The notes under the pieces: generated by a model | The model's input: the letters and a program-made list of their open reading frames with translations, nothing else | Told to the model about the DNA's origin: nothing | The model's database searches: none | Part shown: positions 44,825-52,674 of the stretch, piece by piece | Numbering within the stretch: position 1 is the stretch's first letter | Layout: each line of letters opens with the position of its first letter | Program-made: the position numbers and the translations under genes | Source of the DNA: Ktedonobacter robiniae | Lineage (GTDB): Bacteria; Chloroflexota; Ktedonobacteria; Ktedonobacterales; Ktedonobacteraceae | Direction: 5' to 3' | Assembly: GCF_016587375.1 (NCBI RefSeq) | Contig: NZ_BNJG01000001.1 | Location: 3,788,001-3,852,000 of the forward strand | DNA length: 64,000 bases

Positions 44825-45790
44825 ATGCCTCAGGGAAAATCCCAAGCGTTTAGCAGTTGGGTTGGCTCTCAGTGGCGCAATCTGGGCAATCGGTTTAGCC
44901 AGTGGGGACAATCCAGAGGTGATCCGCTTCCCAGCCCCAAAGAAGATCCGCCTGCTGATGGTCCACGCACGATGGAAGCGCGCCTGGACCAAAGTTTTCA
45001 ACACATGATGGCAGAAGTGGACGAGCTTGATAGCGAGAACTACAACGTTGAAGAACACGCTGAATACTTCTGGATCACGCTCGTCCGCTTTGTTCTGCCG
45101 CTCATCTTCTTCGTTGTTCTGGGCTATGAGGATGGCCTCTTCATGACAGGCTTCCACTACTTCAGCTGGGAGCCGTTTATCGCTATCATGTACGCCATTG
45201 GCTATGGCCTGGAATCCCTACGCGTGGCAATGGTCTACTCCATGAACTTCAGCAAAGGCGACGGCCGCAAGAAAGCCTATCGCGGTCAACTCATCGTCTG
45301 GCTGATCATGAGCCTGGGGTGTGGCGTCGCCCAACTTGCTTCAGCCCTGGTCATTCAAGCCCTGGGAGGAGATCAAGCCGTCTCAGGACAGAATGCGATT
45401 GCGCAAGGGGCCAAGACGATTCTGGCATCGATGCCCTGGCTGGTCTACCTTGCCATCATCCTGCGCGTGGCCCTCTGCGCGGTCGCTGACTGGGCCTGTA
45501 GCGGTTTCTTGCATCGTAAGAAGAAGAACATTGAGCAGAAGGTTGCCAGCATCACCACGCGGGCGCAAAACATTGCAACCCTCTCGCAAGCCCACATCAA
45601 TGCCCGCTCAACCATGGATAACGCCAAGAAGTTTCAAGACATGATGGAGAGCCAGCGTAAGGAGCTAGAGGCCCTGCGCAAGCAACAACAGACGGTCTTC
45701 ACGATGGTCTTTGACGCTGGTATGAAGCAGATGAAGCGCAATGCGGGAGCCGATGAGGGCGATGATCCGTATGCCGCTGGTGACGAGTAA
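44825..45790 (+). CDS. Polytopic membrane protein with cytosolic coiled coil, hypothetical
   Basis: 321 residues. After ~85 polar residues there are four hydrophobic segments: ITLVRFVLPLIFFVVLGY; FIAIMYAIGYGL; LIVWLIMSLGCGVAQLASALVI; and PWLVYLAIILRVALCAVADW. A long coiled coil follows (HRKKKNIEQKVASITTRAQ, FQDMMESQRKELEALRKQQQ) and an acidic end. A membrane-bound scaffold of the element is plausible, for transfer or exclusion, but no conjugation motif is visible. A 168-bp gap separates it from the previous gene. Confidence 0.6.
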   Translation: MPQGKSQAFSSWVGSQWRNLGNRFSQWGQSRGDPLPSPKEDPPADGPRTMEARLDQSFQHMMAEVDELDSENYNVEEHAEYFWITLVRFVLPLIFFVVLGYEDGLFMTGFHYFSWEPFIAIMYAIGYGLESLRVAMVYSMNFSKGDGRKKAYRGQLIVWLIMSLGCGVAQLASALVIQALGGDQAVSGQNAIAQGAKTILASMPWLVYLAIILRVALCAVADWACSGFLHRKKKNIEQKVASITTRAQNIATLSQAHINARSTMDNAKKFQDMMESQRKELEALRKQQQTVFTMVFDAGMKQMKRNAGADEGDDPYAAGDE

Positions 45791-45810
45791 GGTAGAAAGG
45801 AGGGTCGCGC

Positions 45811-46371
45811 ATGCCAGCCAAACGGCGCTACACCAAGTATAGCTTTGAGGATACTCAACGGGCGATTCAGCACCAGCAGCGACAGGTTGGCGTGCGCATT
45901 CTTCCCGGCTCAGCCTCTCCGAGTGGGCGACGCATTCGCATCTACTCAGAAAAGCACAGGTGCGAACTGTGGACAGTCATTCTCGCTCGCTCCTCTGACT
46001 GGTACCGTTTTTGTTTAAACACGTATCACACGGGGCTAGAGGCCGCAATAGTGGGTACGCATGATTCATGTGTCTCGGTTCCCGTTCTGGCAATGGATAG
46101 CCTGGAATGGTATGAGCCATTCAAGATCCGCTTTGAACAATCCTTGCCCCCGGCCAGGGACTTACAAATACCTGGGAACCCTGACAAATTTGAACTTCTC
46201 AGAAGAACCACGTATGGCCATCGCGTGCTTATTGGCGCGCTCATTGTAGGACGGAAAGAGGCTGTAGCCCGATTGATGACGCTCCCAGAACGAACGCGCT
46301 TTCGTCTTGAAGCTGAAGTAAAGCGCTTGCGTCACCGTCGTGCAGGACGGCCGCTCAAGTTGTGGGATTAG
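45811..46371 (+). CDS. Hypothetical protein of the integrative element
   Basis: 186 residues with AAGGAGG 6 nt before the ATG. The N-terminus is basic (MPAKRRYTKYSFEDTQRAIQ) and the C-terminus is a basic helix (LEAEVKRLRHRRAGRPLKLWD), with a mixed alpha/beta centre (KHRCELWTVILARSSDWYRF). It is not recognised; DNA binding is possible from charge alone. It follows the membrane protein gene by 20 bp. Confidence 0.55.
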   Translation: MPAKRRYTKYSFEDTQRAIQHQQRQVGVRILPGSASPSGRRIRIYSEKHRCELWTVILARSSDWYRFCLNTYHTGLEAAIVGTHDSCVSVPVLAMDSLEWYEPFKIRFEQSLPPARDLQIPGNPDKFELLRRTTYGHRVLIGALIVGRKEAVARLMTLPERTRFRLEAEVKRLRHRRAGRPLKLWD

Positions 46372-46389
46372 TGAAAGGGAAACTTTTTC

Positions 46390-46500
46390 ATGCACATTCT
46401 TGAGCAATTCGTGATCAACTTTCTTGTTGTGGTTGGCATCGTTACCATAAGTATTCTTCTCCTGGGGCTGCTTTTCAACAGGCCAAGAAGAAGAAGGTAG
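46390..46500 (+). CDS. 36-residue single-pass membrane peptide
   Basis: GAAAGGGA lies about 9 nt before ATG 46390. The peptide is one transmembrane helix (VINFLVVVGIVTISILLLGLL) with a short polar start and the basic end RPRRRR. The positive end predicts N-out, C-in. It is too short for most gene finders, but its ribosome site, spacing and composition are convincing. A holin-like, toxin-like or accessory role is possible; none is shown. Confidence 0.5.
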   Translation: MHILEQFVINFLVVVGIVTISILLLGLLFNRPRRRR

Positions 46501-46566
46501 CCTCATAATCGCTTGTAGAGTGATCCTGTAGCAGATAGTGAAGAAAGATAGGAAGGAAAACCCACA

Positions 46567-46653
46567 ATGTTTACACTTGCAGTTGGTCTCGTGCTCGGTG
46601 TGATTATTCTCGTTTGTGTGTGTAGCGGCCAAGACAGTAATGAAGGCAGGTAA
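46567..46653 (+). CDS. 28-residue membrane peptide
   Basis: GGAAGGAA precedes ATG 46567. The peptide is one hydrophobic helix (FTLAVGLVLGVIILVCVCS) with a short polar tail (GQDSNEGR). It is the second tiny membrane gene in 280 bp, which makes chance less likely. No family. Confidence 0.4.
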   Translation: MFTLAVGLVLGVIILVCVCSGQDSNEGR

Positions 46654-46755
46654 CGCGGCCCTGTAGCCTCATCTTTGGTAAAAAAGACAAAAAGAAAGCG
46701 CGGCTCTCTGCCTTAGTTTGGCGACTGACCAGAGATTGGCCGCGCGCGGACCAGA

Positions 46756-46795
46756 AGCCCACATGCTCAAGACATTATAGCATGTGGGCTTTTCT
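46756..46795 (+). terminator. Intrinsic terminator / element hairpin
   Basis: The 12-bp arms AGCCCACATGCT and AGCATGTGGGCT (46756-46767 with 46779-46790) enclose CAAGACATTAT and are followed by TTTCTTT. It precedes the ribosome site of the glucosaminidase gene directly, the same arrangement as the shorter hairpins at 49122, 51230 and 52177. Confidence 0.7.
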
Positions 46796-46814
46796 TTGGG
46801 AAGGAGGACCCACT

Positions 46815-47471
46815 ATGCTTATCGTTGGTTGCATTCTGGTTTTGATTGGTTCCATTTGCTGGTTTACTGATAGGGGGCCACGGAGTAAAGGGGTAAGCGT
46901 CCCCTACCTGTTCTTGGCTGTACTGATTATTATCGCGGCCCTCTGGGTCTCGCTTGCACCTCAGACACTTCCAAAACTGCCGACCTTTGCCCCGCTCCCA
47001 GGACAAACAACCCTGTCAGGCTCAGACATCATCACGGGCAAGCCCACGATCACAGCACAGCAGATTGATAGTGTTCTTGCTCAGGCAGGCTCACCCGCGA
47101 AGGGGCTAGGCTCCCTCTTCTATGACCTTGGTGTGAACTCTGGCATCAATCCCGCCTACGCGCTGGCCTTCTTCCACCATGAGTCAAGCTACGGGCTTCG
47201 CGGCGTCGCGGCCCTGACGCACTCCATAGGCAACATCATTTGTACCAGTGGCTGGCCGCGATGTGTAGGGCGCTTTCGCTCCTACACCACCTGGTCAGAT
47301 GGCCTCATGGACTGGTATCGACTGATCAAAAATGAGTACCTGCCTCAAGGCTGGAATACCCTGACAACCATCATTGCGCACTATGCGCCCTCTTCGGATG
47401 GAAACAGCGAGCAGGCCTATGTCCAGGCAGTTAGCAGCGACGTACAGCGCTGGTCTCGTGGGCTGGTGTAG
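46815..47471 (+). CDS. Membrane-anchored glucosaminidase-like peptidoglycan hydrolase
   Basis: 218 residues from ATG 46815 (AAGGAGG 7 nt upstream). Two membrane helices (LIVGCILVLIGSICWF and YLFLAVLIIIAALWVSLAP) precede a lysozyme-like domain: INPAYALAFFHHESSYGLRG holds the catalytic Glu of the FlgJ/LytG glucosaminidase group, with NIICTSGWPRCVGRFRSYTTWSDGLMDWYRLI downstream. It would cut glycan strands outside the membrane. Elements use such enzymes to open the wall for transfer or release. It heads a tight run of genes to 49101. Confidence 0.72.
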   Translation: MLIVGCILVLIGSICWFTDRGPRSKGVSVPYLFLAVLIIIAALWVSLAPQTLPKLPTFAPLPGQTTLSGSDIITGKPTITAQQIDSVLAQAGSPAKGLGSLFYDLGVNSGINPAYALAFFHHESSYGLRGVAALTHSIGNIICTSGWPRCVGRFRSYTTWSDGLMDWYRLIKNEYLPQGWNTLTTIIAHYAPSSDGNSEQAYVQAVSSDVQRWSRGLV

Positions 47472-47473
47472 TC

Positions 47474-47782
47474 ATGGCTCGCTCTTCACAGTCTTCCTCT
47501 TCTCGTGGCCCTAGGCACACCAATGCCCAGGCCACGGTATGGTATCGCAAGCCCTTTAACCTGATGACTCCTGAAGAGGGTCAACGCTGGCTAGAGGGCT
47601 TGCGCAACCAGTTAGTACACAAACAACAACGCGAACGGGCCTATCTCGACCGGAGGGCGGTCCGTGGCACGCATACTCCCACAGACGACGCCTATGAAGC
47701 TGATCAAGTCCTTGAAAGCGAGCTGATCAGCCTTCTCGATAGGCTTCTTGAGGAAGCCAGGAAAGGAGAACAACAGCCATGA
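47474..47782 (+). CDS. Hypothetical charged helical protein
   Basis: 102 residues, starting 2 bp after the glucosaminidase stop and overlapping the next gene by 4 bp (ATGA). A basic Ser-rich start, then LMTPEEGQRWLEGLRNQLVHKQQRERAYL and an acidic C-terminal helix (DQVLESELISLLDRLLEEARK). It is not recognised. The overlaps show it is translated within an operon. Confidence 0.55.
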   Translation: MARSSQSSSSRGPRHTNAQATVWYRKPFNLMTPEEGQRWLEGLRNQLVHKQQRERAYLDRRAVRGTHTPTDDAYEADQVLESELISLLDRLLEEARKGEQQP

Positions 47783-48015
47783 GTGAGCAGCTATGGGATG
47801 TCGTTCTTGCCCAGCTGGCACAGGCACAGCAGCAGACATCACGCCTTTGTGTTGGGTGCTGGTATAAGCAGCATACACTTCCTTTTCCTCCACAAGCCTC
47901 TTCGTGCCTTTGCCCGACGTGTGCGATTGAAACCAGAAAGCGAGATCACAGCCATGATGTGGCGACGCAGGCGCATGTATCCCCCTTGCTGGAAAGCTCT
48001 TTCTACAGCCTGTAA
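47779..48015 (+). CDS. Small zinc-finger-like protein, overlaps HNH gene
   Basis: 78 residues; AAAGGAG lies upstream and the ATG overlaps the previous stop. CVGCWYKQH and CLCPTCA give a CxxC...CxxC pair that probably binds zinc. The last 62 bp are shared with the HNH nuclease gene in another frame. No family. Confidence 0.55.
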   Translation: MSEQLWDVVLAQLAQAQQQTSRLCVGCWYKQHTLPFPPQASSCLCPTCAIETRKRDHSHDVATQAHVSPLLESSFYSL

Positions 48016-48289
48016 AGCGCGTGCGCAGTGGCAATGTGAGATATGCTGCGTGCATCAACAGGCCACACGACGCAGTAAGCGCACTGGTAAGCCCTATATT
48101 GTGTGGCTGCACGCGGCCCACGTCAAACTACATGATACGCTCAACTCCCAGCCTGCTTTGTTGTGTCTCTGCCCATCATGCCATGGGTACTACGATTTCT
48201 TGCTCCGCTTACGTGAGCAGGGCATTCGCCTGGAGCGCATCAAGCACCGTCAGCAGATACGAAAGCGTATCGCCTCTCTCGTCTCGTAA
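47954..48289 (+). CDS. HNH endonuclease-like protein
   Basis: 111 residues from ATG 47954, inside the end of the previous gene; the ribosome site is weak (GAAAGCGAG), consistent with coupling. The HNH core is ARAQWQCEICCVHQ (first CxxC), WLHAAHVKLHDT (first catalytic His region) and ALLCLCPSCHGYYDF (second CxxC with His), giving a zinc-structured nuclease. Phage and integrative elements often carry one near replication or packaging genes. The role here is unknown. Confidence 0.75.
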   Translation: MMWRRRRMYPPCWKALSTACKARAQWQCEICCVHQQATRRSKRTGKPYIVWLHAAHVKLHDTLNSQPALLCLCPSCHGYYDFLLRLREQGIRLERIKHRQQIRKRIASLVS

Positions 48290-48345
48290 GCAGCATAAAC
48301 GTGTCTCGGCTCTCTCATGGAGCCTTTTGATAGTAGGAGAATGCT

Positions 48346-48867
48346 ATGAAGCAGCAAAAGCTTCCCCCTGGGTATGCAGTCGCCCAACTCGACGGCGAAT
48401 GGTACCCCATCAAAATAGAAAAAATGCATCCAGAAGAGTTCATCTTCCTTGATCCCATCTTTGATGACGCTCTCGAAGATGCACGTTTCCCACGGCGGCA
48501 AGATGCCGTTGAAGCCTGCCTTCGCCATGAAAGCGATAAGATACAGCGCGAACAAACCAGCTGGTTCTGGCTAGCAGTGTACAGCGATGTCTACCCGGAT
48601 CGCTGCGTACACTACATTGACGAGATTGAGGCACTCACCGGCAGGAAACCATATATCAGGTACGAGCACGGGAGCAGCCCCTACTGCTACAGCGTTGTGG
48701 TCAATGTGTACGCAGGTAGATGTCCTCACTGTCGGGCCTGGCAGGATGAGTGCTATATCTATGGCCTTACTATTGATGAGGCATTGGCCCAGGCCGCACA
48801 AGAAGCGTATGCGTCGCGCTGTCGCTGTCAGCGCATCGTTGAAGAGCACACCCAGGCGGTTGCCTAG
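48346..48867 (+). CDS. Hypothetical protein with cysteine pairs
   Basis: 173 residues; TAGGAG lies upstream of the ATG. Visible features are a beta-rich start (GYAVAQLDGEWYPIKIEKM), an acidic central part and a late cluster (GRCPHCRAWQDECY, then SRCRCQ) that may bind metal. It is not recognised. It lies in the co-directional run between the HNH gene and a small membrane protein. Confidence 0.5.
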   Translation: MKQQKLPPGYAVAQLDGEWYPIKIEKMHPEEFIFLDPIFDDALEDARFPRRQDAVEACLRHESDKIQREQTSWFWLAVYSDVYPDRCVHYIDEIEALTGRKPYIRYEHGSSPYCYSVVVNVYAGRCPHCRAWQDECYIYGLTIDEALAQAAQEAYASRCRCQRIVEEHTQAVA

Positions 48868-48879
48868 AAGGGGAAACAC

Positions 48880-49101
48880 ATGCAGTACATCATACTTGCT
48901 ATGAACCCCTTCATCATTCTTGCCGTCCTGGTCTGGCTCTTGATTCTTGCCTCCATCTGTTCACGTGGCGGGCGTAGACGACGAGCACGCAAGGCTCAGG
49001 CGCGCATGTGGCGAGAGGCTGAAGCGCGTGGAGAAATTACTATCCTTGATGATCGCGGCTCAGACCGCCCCACCCTCGCCATGAAGAGACGACGTGATTA
49101 G
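48880..49101 (+). CDS. Small membrane protein, hypothetical
   Basis: 73 residues; AAGGGGAAA precedes the ATG. One transmembrane helix (FIILAVLVWLLILASICS) is followed by a strongly basic stretch (RGGRRRRARKAQARMWREAE), so the tail is cytosolic. No family. It begins 12 bp after the previous gene and is followed by element hairpin R1. Confidence 0.5.
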   Translation: MQYIILAMNPFIILAVLVWLLILASICSRGGRRRRARKAQARMWREAEARGEITILDDRGSDRPTLAMKRRRD

Positions 49102-49121
49102 CTCAGTAACGTATGCTAGAT

Positions 49122-49149
49122 AGCCCTTGTAGCGCCTGCTATGAGGGCT
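49122..49149 (+). repeat. Element hairpin R1 (AGCCCTTATAGC family)
   Basis: A palindrome with arms AGCCCTTGTAGCGCC and TGCTATGAGGGCT-like, followed by TTGCTTATGGAGAAG, which contains the next gene's ribosome site. It is probably a terminator linked to the start signal of the following cassette. Confidence 0.65.
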
Positions 49150-49174
49150 TTGCTTATGGAGAAGTAAACAGCAA

Positions 49175-49381
49175 ATGACCGAAGAACAATTACAGTTAGG
49201 TGATCATGTGCAGATCATCAACCAATGGCCCAAAGGAGCCAAGGGAAAAGTGACACAGTTTGTACATGATCGTTCGTATGCAGAAAGTTTGGTGAAGGTC
49301 GTCTTTGACCGCCCCCATCGTTTAAAAGGCACTAGCTACCCATCTTCCTGGTATAAGCCCAGTAAGCTTCAGCGCATCTAG
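49175..49381 (+). CDS. Small KOW-like beta protein, hypothetical
   Basis: 68 residues; GGAGAAG lies upstream of the ATG. LGDHVQIINQWPKGAKGKVTQF resembles a KOW/SH3-like strand pair, and WYKPSKLQRI ends the chain. It could bind RNA or protein. It sits as a single gene between element hairpins R1 and R2. Confidence 0.5.
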   Translation: MTEEQLQLGDHVQIINQWPKGAKGKVTQFVHDRSYAESLVKVVFDRPHRLKGTSYPSSWYKPSKLQRI

Positions 49382-49401
49382 GCCCTACATTCAGTGATAG
49401 A

Positions 49402-49435
49402 ACCAGCCCTTATAGCACCTGCTGTAAGGGCTGGT
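49402..49435. repeat. Element hairpin R2
   Basis: ACCAGCCCTTATAGC at one end and the complementary GCTGTAAGGGCTGGT at the other, 34 bp in all. It is nearly identical to R3 (50901-50934). The two flank the histidine kinase gene, which faces the opposite way from the element genes. Confidence 0.7.
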
Positions 49436-49532
49436 TGCATCATTAGTACACTGAGGCCGAGAAACATCCATGATAGCAGAGGAGAAAAAAACCAGGAGGA
49501 ACCTATACCGAAACACGACATAGGAGTCGTTC

Positions 49533-50726
49533 TCAGGGAACAAGCGCTGGAAGCTTCACGAATATAGTAATGCCTTTTCCCTGCGATAATTCTGCCCAGA
49601 TGTTTCCTCCATGCCTCTCGACAATCTTTTTACTGATCGTGAGGCCCAGGCCCCACCCTGGTATGGGTGAATATTCTACATCGGGTGTACGAAAAAAAGG
49701 CTCAAAAAGACGCACTAACTGCTCCTGGGAAAACACCGGACACTCGTTGTGGACTTGCAGCATGACATGGGTATCCTCTGCATGCGCACGCACAGAGATG
49801 TTGGTGTTTTCTGGTGAATATTTGACGGCATTGCTCACTAAGTTGACGAGGACTTGAGAGAGACGTTTGTCATCAGCTTGAAGCAGAAGAGGATCGGAAG
49901 GAAGCTCTAACTCAATAGTACGGCCGGAAAGCGCCTGTTGGTCCTCAATGACATCACGGCAGAGGTTTCCAAGATCACAAGGGGTCAGATGTAAGGGATT
50001 TCCCTCTGCGTAGACATTGCTCAGATCCAAGAGTTCCTCGACCAATGCCCGCAAATGGAGCGTGCGTTTTTCCATCACTCCTATATACTTCTGCACCGCT
50101 AACCAGTTTTCAGGGGTTTCTCCGAATTTTTCCAAACGAGATGAGAGGTGTTGTGTGCGGCCCAGGATCGTGGTCAGCGGCGTTCTGAGTTCGTGTGCTG
50201 CCCGTATAAGCACATAGTCTTTCAGCGAATTTGCTTGCTCAAGCTGGCTATTCACCTGGATTATGATATGCTGAGCAGCAAGAATCTGCCGGCGAGACCG
50301 CTCTAGCCATATCACGGTTACCAGCGCCACGAGTTGTGCCACGATGAAAGGCCCGACTATGATGCTATCCGCCACAATGTCAGAACTAAGAATATTGGGC
50401 GTGAGAAATTGGGTGATCACAAGTATCCCCAGCACCATAGAGACCAATGCGGGCCCAATACCCCAGATGAGGGCCACCATAATGGAGGCTAGACCAAAGG
50501 GGGCGCCGAGAAAAAGTGGGGCATGTGGAATATATTGGTCAATTTTTTCTAGAAGCGTCAGAGCTCCTATGAGGAGGAAACAAGCACAATACCCGAATAG
50601 AGGAGATTGTAACCAGGAGAAGCGGGGTTGATGGCTGTCCTCGTGGCTTTGAGACTGCTGAAAAGACTCTTTTTTAGGATGATGGCCATGTACCTTTGCG
50701 AGCATCAAAGTCTTAGAGATTCTCAT
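49533..50726 (-). CDS. Membrane sensor histidine kinase
   Basis: 397 residues from ATG 50726 (AAGGT 9 nt upstream). Hydrophobic segments in residues ~45-150 (YCACFLLIGALTLLEKID, LASIMVALIWGIGPALVSMVLGILVI, IIVGPFIVAQLVALVTVIWL) resemble the DUF4118 sensor. The HisKA box VLIRAAHELRTPLTTILGR and the HATPase boxes (LVNLVSNAVKYSPENT, PGWGLGLTISKKIVERHGG) are intact. No response regulator is adjacent. It is the only large minus-strand gene in the element and is bracketed by R2 and R3, which suggests separate insertion. Confidence 0.88.
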   Translation of the reverse strand: MRISKTLMLAKVHGHHPKKESFQQSQSHEDSHQPRFSWLQSPLFGYCACFLLIGALTLLEKIDQYIPHAPLFLGAPFGLASIMVALIWGIGPALVSMVLGILVITQFLTPNILSSDIVADSIIVGPFIVAQLVALVTVIWLERSRRQILAAQHIIIQVNSQLEQANSLKDYVLIRAAHELRTPLTTILGRTQHLSSRLEKFGETPENWLAVQKYIGVMEKRTLHLRALVEELLDLSNVYAEGNPLHLTPCDLGNLCRDVIEDQQALSGRTIELELPSDPLLLQADDKRLSQVLVNLVSNAVKYSPENTNISVRAHAEDTHVMLQVHNECPVFSQEQLVRLFEPFFRTPDVEYSPIPGWGLGLTISKKIVERHGGNIWAELSQGKGITIFVKLPALVP

Positions 50727-50900
50727 CACTGCTGACCTTCTTTCAGGAGCTTGGCCAGATGAAACCTAATCTCTCTATACGGACACGTTTGGAAGGTAGG
50801 GGGTGTTTCTCTCTTGACGAAATTTGCTCATGGAATTGGTTTGGATTTTTCTTCCATTGCACCAGACTAGCCAGGGAAATATCCCTCTCCTACCAGTATA

Positions 50901-50934
50901 ACCAGCCCTTATAGCAAAGGCTATAAGGGCTGGT
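50901..50934. repeat. Element hairpin R3
   Basis: Same 34-bp palindrome type as R2, with the centre AAAGG in place of ACCTG. It lies between the starts of the kinase gene and the end of the zinc-ribbon gene. Confidence 0.7.
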
Positions 50935-50953
50935 GAAAGTTGAACTAGATAGG

Positions 50954-51157
50954 TCATTGTACGTGTACTGTCTGTTCCTTGCGAAGACACATTGGATTAA
51001 CGTACAAAGTAGTGGTTCCACAATTTAGGCAAGCTAATGCTTGCAAATGAACTTCTTGCTGGGAGTTTTTAAGTTTTACGAGCATGAACGGGCTACATTC
51101 CACTGGTATACGTTGATCTCCGCATACTGGACAACTCAATGGATCTTGCTCTCGCAT
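50954..51157 (-). CDS. Small zinc-ribbon protein
   Basis: 67 residues from ATG 51157 (AAGGAA 10 nt upstream). CPVCGDQ near residue 9 and CLNCGTT near residue 44 form a two-CxxC ribbon. Such ribbons bind nucleic acid or stabilise protein contacts. On the minus strand, between R3 and R4. A longer frame upstream lacks a ribosome site. Confidence 0.5.
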   Translation of the reverse strand: MREQDPLSCPVCGDQRIPVECSPFMLVKLKNSQQEVHLQALACLNCGTTTLYVNPMCLRKEQTVHVQ

Positions 51158-51229
51158 GAATACCCATTCCTTCCATGAATATGACACTTTCTTTTCTACA
51201 CGCCTCTTTGGCAAGGAAAGTTTTAGCCT

Positions 51230-51262
51230 GCCCTTATAGCACCAGCTATGAGGGCTTTTTCT
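51230..51262 (+). terminator. Element hairpin R4
   Basis: GCCCTTATAGCACCAGCTATGAGGGC-type palindrome (51230-51255) followed by TTTTTCTTTT and then the ribosome site of the PP-loop gene. The U-run makes it the most terminator-like member of the family. Confidence 0.7.
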
Positions 51263-51277
51263 TTTGAGGTGAAACCT

Positions 51278-52168
51278 ATGAGCCTCTCTGTTCTGGATGA
51301 ATATATTGCTGGCCTGTATCAAGCAACACGGGTTGTTGTCTCAGTGAGTGGCGGTAAGGATAGCATCGCCATGTTGCTCCAGGTGCTGGAAACAATTCCC
51401 CGCGACCTGGTGATAACGCACCATCAAATTGTGTTGGAGGACTGGCCTGGTACAGTGGAGTATTGTGAAAGGGTTTGCCAACAGTTAGGCGTTCCTTTTT
51501 ACTGCACACAGGCAAGCTACAGCGGCTATGAATGTCTAGAGTGTCACCATCGCTACCTGATCTCGTGTGCCACGCTTTCAATTCCCTGGTGTCGGGCGTG
51601 TGGCTCACGTCAAGCGGCTTACCTGCGCCAAGTGGAAAGTGTGCTTGACCTGGTGGAGTGGCGGCAAGCATGGCCCTCGTTGTCGGTTCGCTTCTGTACG
51701 TCCTACTTCAAGCGCGATAACTTCAACTCGTGGGCCAGGGCCAACGCTCACATGCTGGGTGAGCATCCCGTGATCTGCCTGGGTGAGCGGGCCTTAGAGT
51801 CTCGTGGACGTGCAAAGTTGCCTGTATGGCGTGTGCGTTCTGGCCTGAAGCAAGGATGGATGCATGAATGGAGACCCGTACTATCCTGGCGACGAGTCGA
51901 CGTCTTTCAGAAGATGCGAGCCTACCAAGTCGAGCCTCACTATTGCTATGAGCTCCAGGGCATGAGTCAGCAGGATATGTATGAAACGGATATTGAGGGC
52001 GGCCCTCGGATGTCGTGCGTGATGTGTTTCCTCAAGAGTCCTGAGCAGCTGCGTACTGGCTACTACACCCAAGAGGGCCGGGCTGTGATGGAGCGAGCAT
52101 TAGCAATTGAAGCCAAGACAGGACACACGATCCAGTATGGGCATGCTCTTGCTGAGATGTTGGCGTAA
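51278..52168 (+). CDS. PP-loop (PAPS reductase/DndC-like) protein with zinc-finger insert
   Basis: 296 residues from ATG 51278 (GAGGTGAAA upstream). The PP-loop SVSGGKDSIAML (residues 22-33) binds ATP and forms an adenylate. An insert around 75-110 holds ECLECHH and WCRACG, a zinc ribbon not found in plain PAPS reductases. Later come CTSYFKRDNF and CVMCFLKSPEQLRTG, which recall the cysteines of sulfur-transferring enzymes. Relatives in phages and DNA phosphorothioation clusters act in sulfur or base chemistry, but no dnd partner is present. It may modify nucleic acid. Confidence 0.75.
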   Translation: MSLSVLDEYIAGLYQATRVVVSVSGGKDSIAMLLQVLETIPRDLVITHHQIVLEDWPGTVEYCERVCQQLGVPFYCTQASYSGYECLECHHRYLISCATLSIPWCRACGSRQAAYLRQVESVLDLVEWRQAWPSLSVRFCTSYFKRDNFNSWARANAHMLGEHPVICLGERALESRGRAKLPVWRVRSGLKQGWMHEWRPVLSWRRVDVFQKMRAYQVEPHYCYELQGMSQQDMYETDIEGGPRMSCVMCFLKSPEQLRTGYYTQEGRAVMERALAIEAKTGHTIQYGHALAEMLA

Positions 52169-52176
52169 AAACATTC

Positions 52177-52199
52177 AGTCCTTACCATAAGGGCTTTTC
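52177..52199 (+). terminator. Element hairpin R5, decayed
   Basis: AGTCCTTACCATAAGGGCT followed by TTTCTTTT: a shorter, partly decayed member of the R family after the PP-loop gene. Confidence 0.5.
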
Positions 52200-52223
52200 T
52201 TTTGGGAAGAAACAAAAAACATC

Positions 52224-52379
52224 ATGATGAGGCTTGTAAGAAACATCTACTCCATGCGCCTTGAGACAAAAGTACAAGATGCTTGGATAGGAGCCTATTG
52301 GAAGCAAGAACGATATGTGTTGCACATCTGGATTTGCTTTGTCCCGATGCTCCCTTTGCATATTATTGTGTTGCGATAG
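52224..52379 (+). CDS. Possible 51-residue protein
   Basis: Starts ATG ATG at 52224; GGGAAG lies rather far upstream. The chain is aromatic, with a hydrophobic C-terminus (YVLHIWICFVPMLPLHIIVL). It fills the gap between R5 and the GGCGCGG hairpin at 52387 exactly, as real genes in this element do. No homologue is known. Confidence 0.4.
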   Translation: MMRLVRNIYSMRLETKVQDAWIGAYWKQERYVLHIWICFVPMLPLHIIVLR

Positions 52380-52470
52380 TTTTGTGGGGCGCGGTCTAGT
52401 AACGCGCGCTCTTCTCTATACCGGGTGGAGAGACCACCTGGAGGGCTGTTCTTGTCTCGAAAGGAGACTC

Positions 52471-52662
52471 ATGATTAAAGCAATTCGCATTGTGTGGAGA
52501 ATATTCAGCACCATTTTTATGGCCCTTCTGGTCTTTGTTCTGGTCTTAGTTGCTCAGCACGATCCTGCCAGGTTTTTCTCAGCGCTTGAAAGCGTGGGTA
52601 TTGGGATTGGGGCTTCTCTTCTCATACTCGGCTTCATCTTCTGGCAATTCAAACGCAGATAA
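52471..52662 (+). CDS. Small two-helix membrane protein
   Basis: 63 residues from ATG 52471 (AAAGGAG upstream). Two helices (FSTIFMALLVFVLVLVAQ and GIGIGASLLILGFIFWQF) and a basic end. Superficially holin-like in size and layout, but nothing proves that. Its stop is 12 bp before the next gene, with AAGGAGG between. Confidence 0.55.
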   Translation: MIKAIRIVWRIFSTIFMALLVFVLVLVAQHDPARFFSALESVGIGIGASLLILGFIFWQFKRR

Positions 52663-52674
52663 GGAGGTTCCTTC

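Noticed and set aside
52315..52470. Upstream extension of the small two-helix membrane protein
   Set aside because: It is Cys-rich with no ribosome site; AAAGGAG lies directly before ATG 52471.
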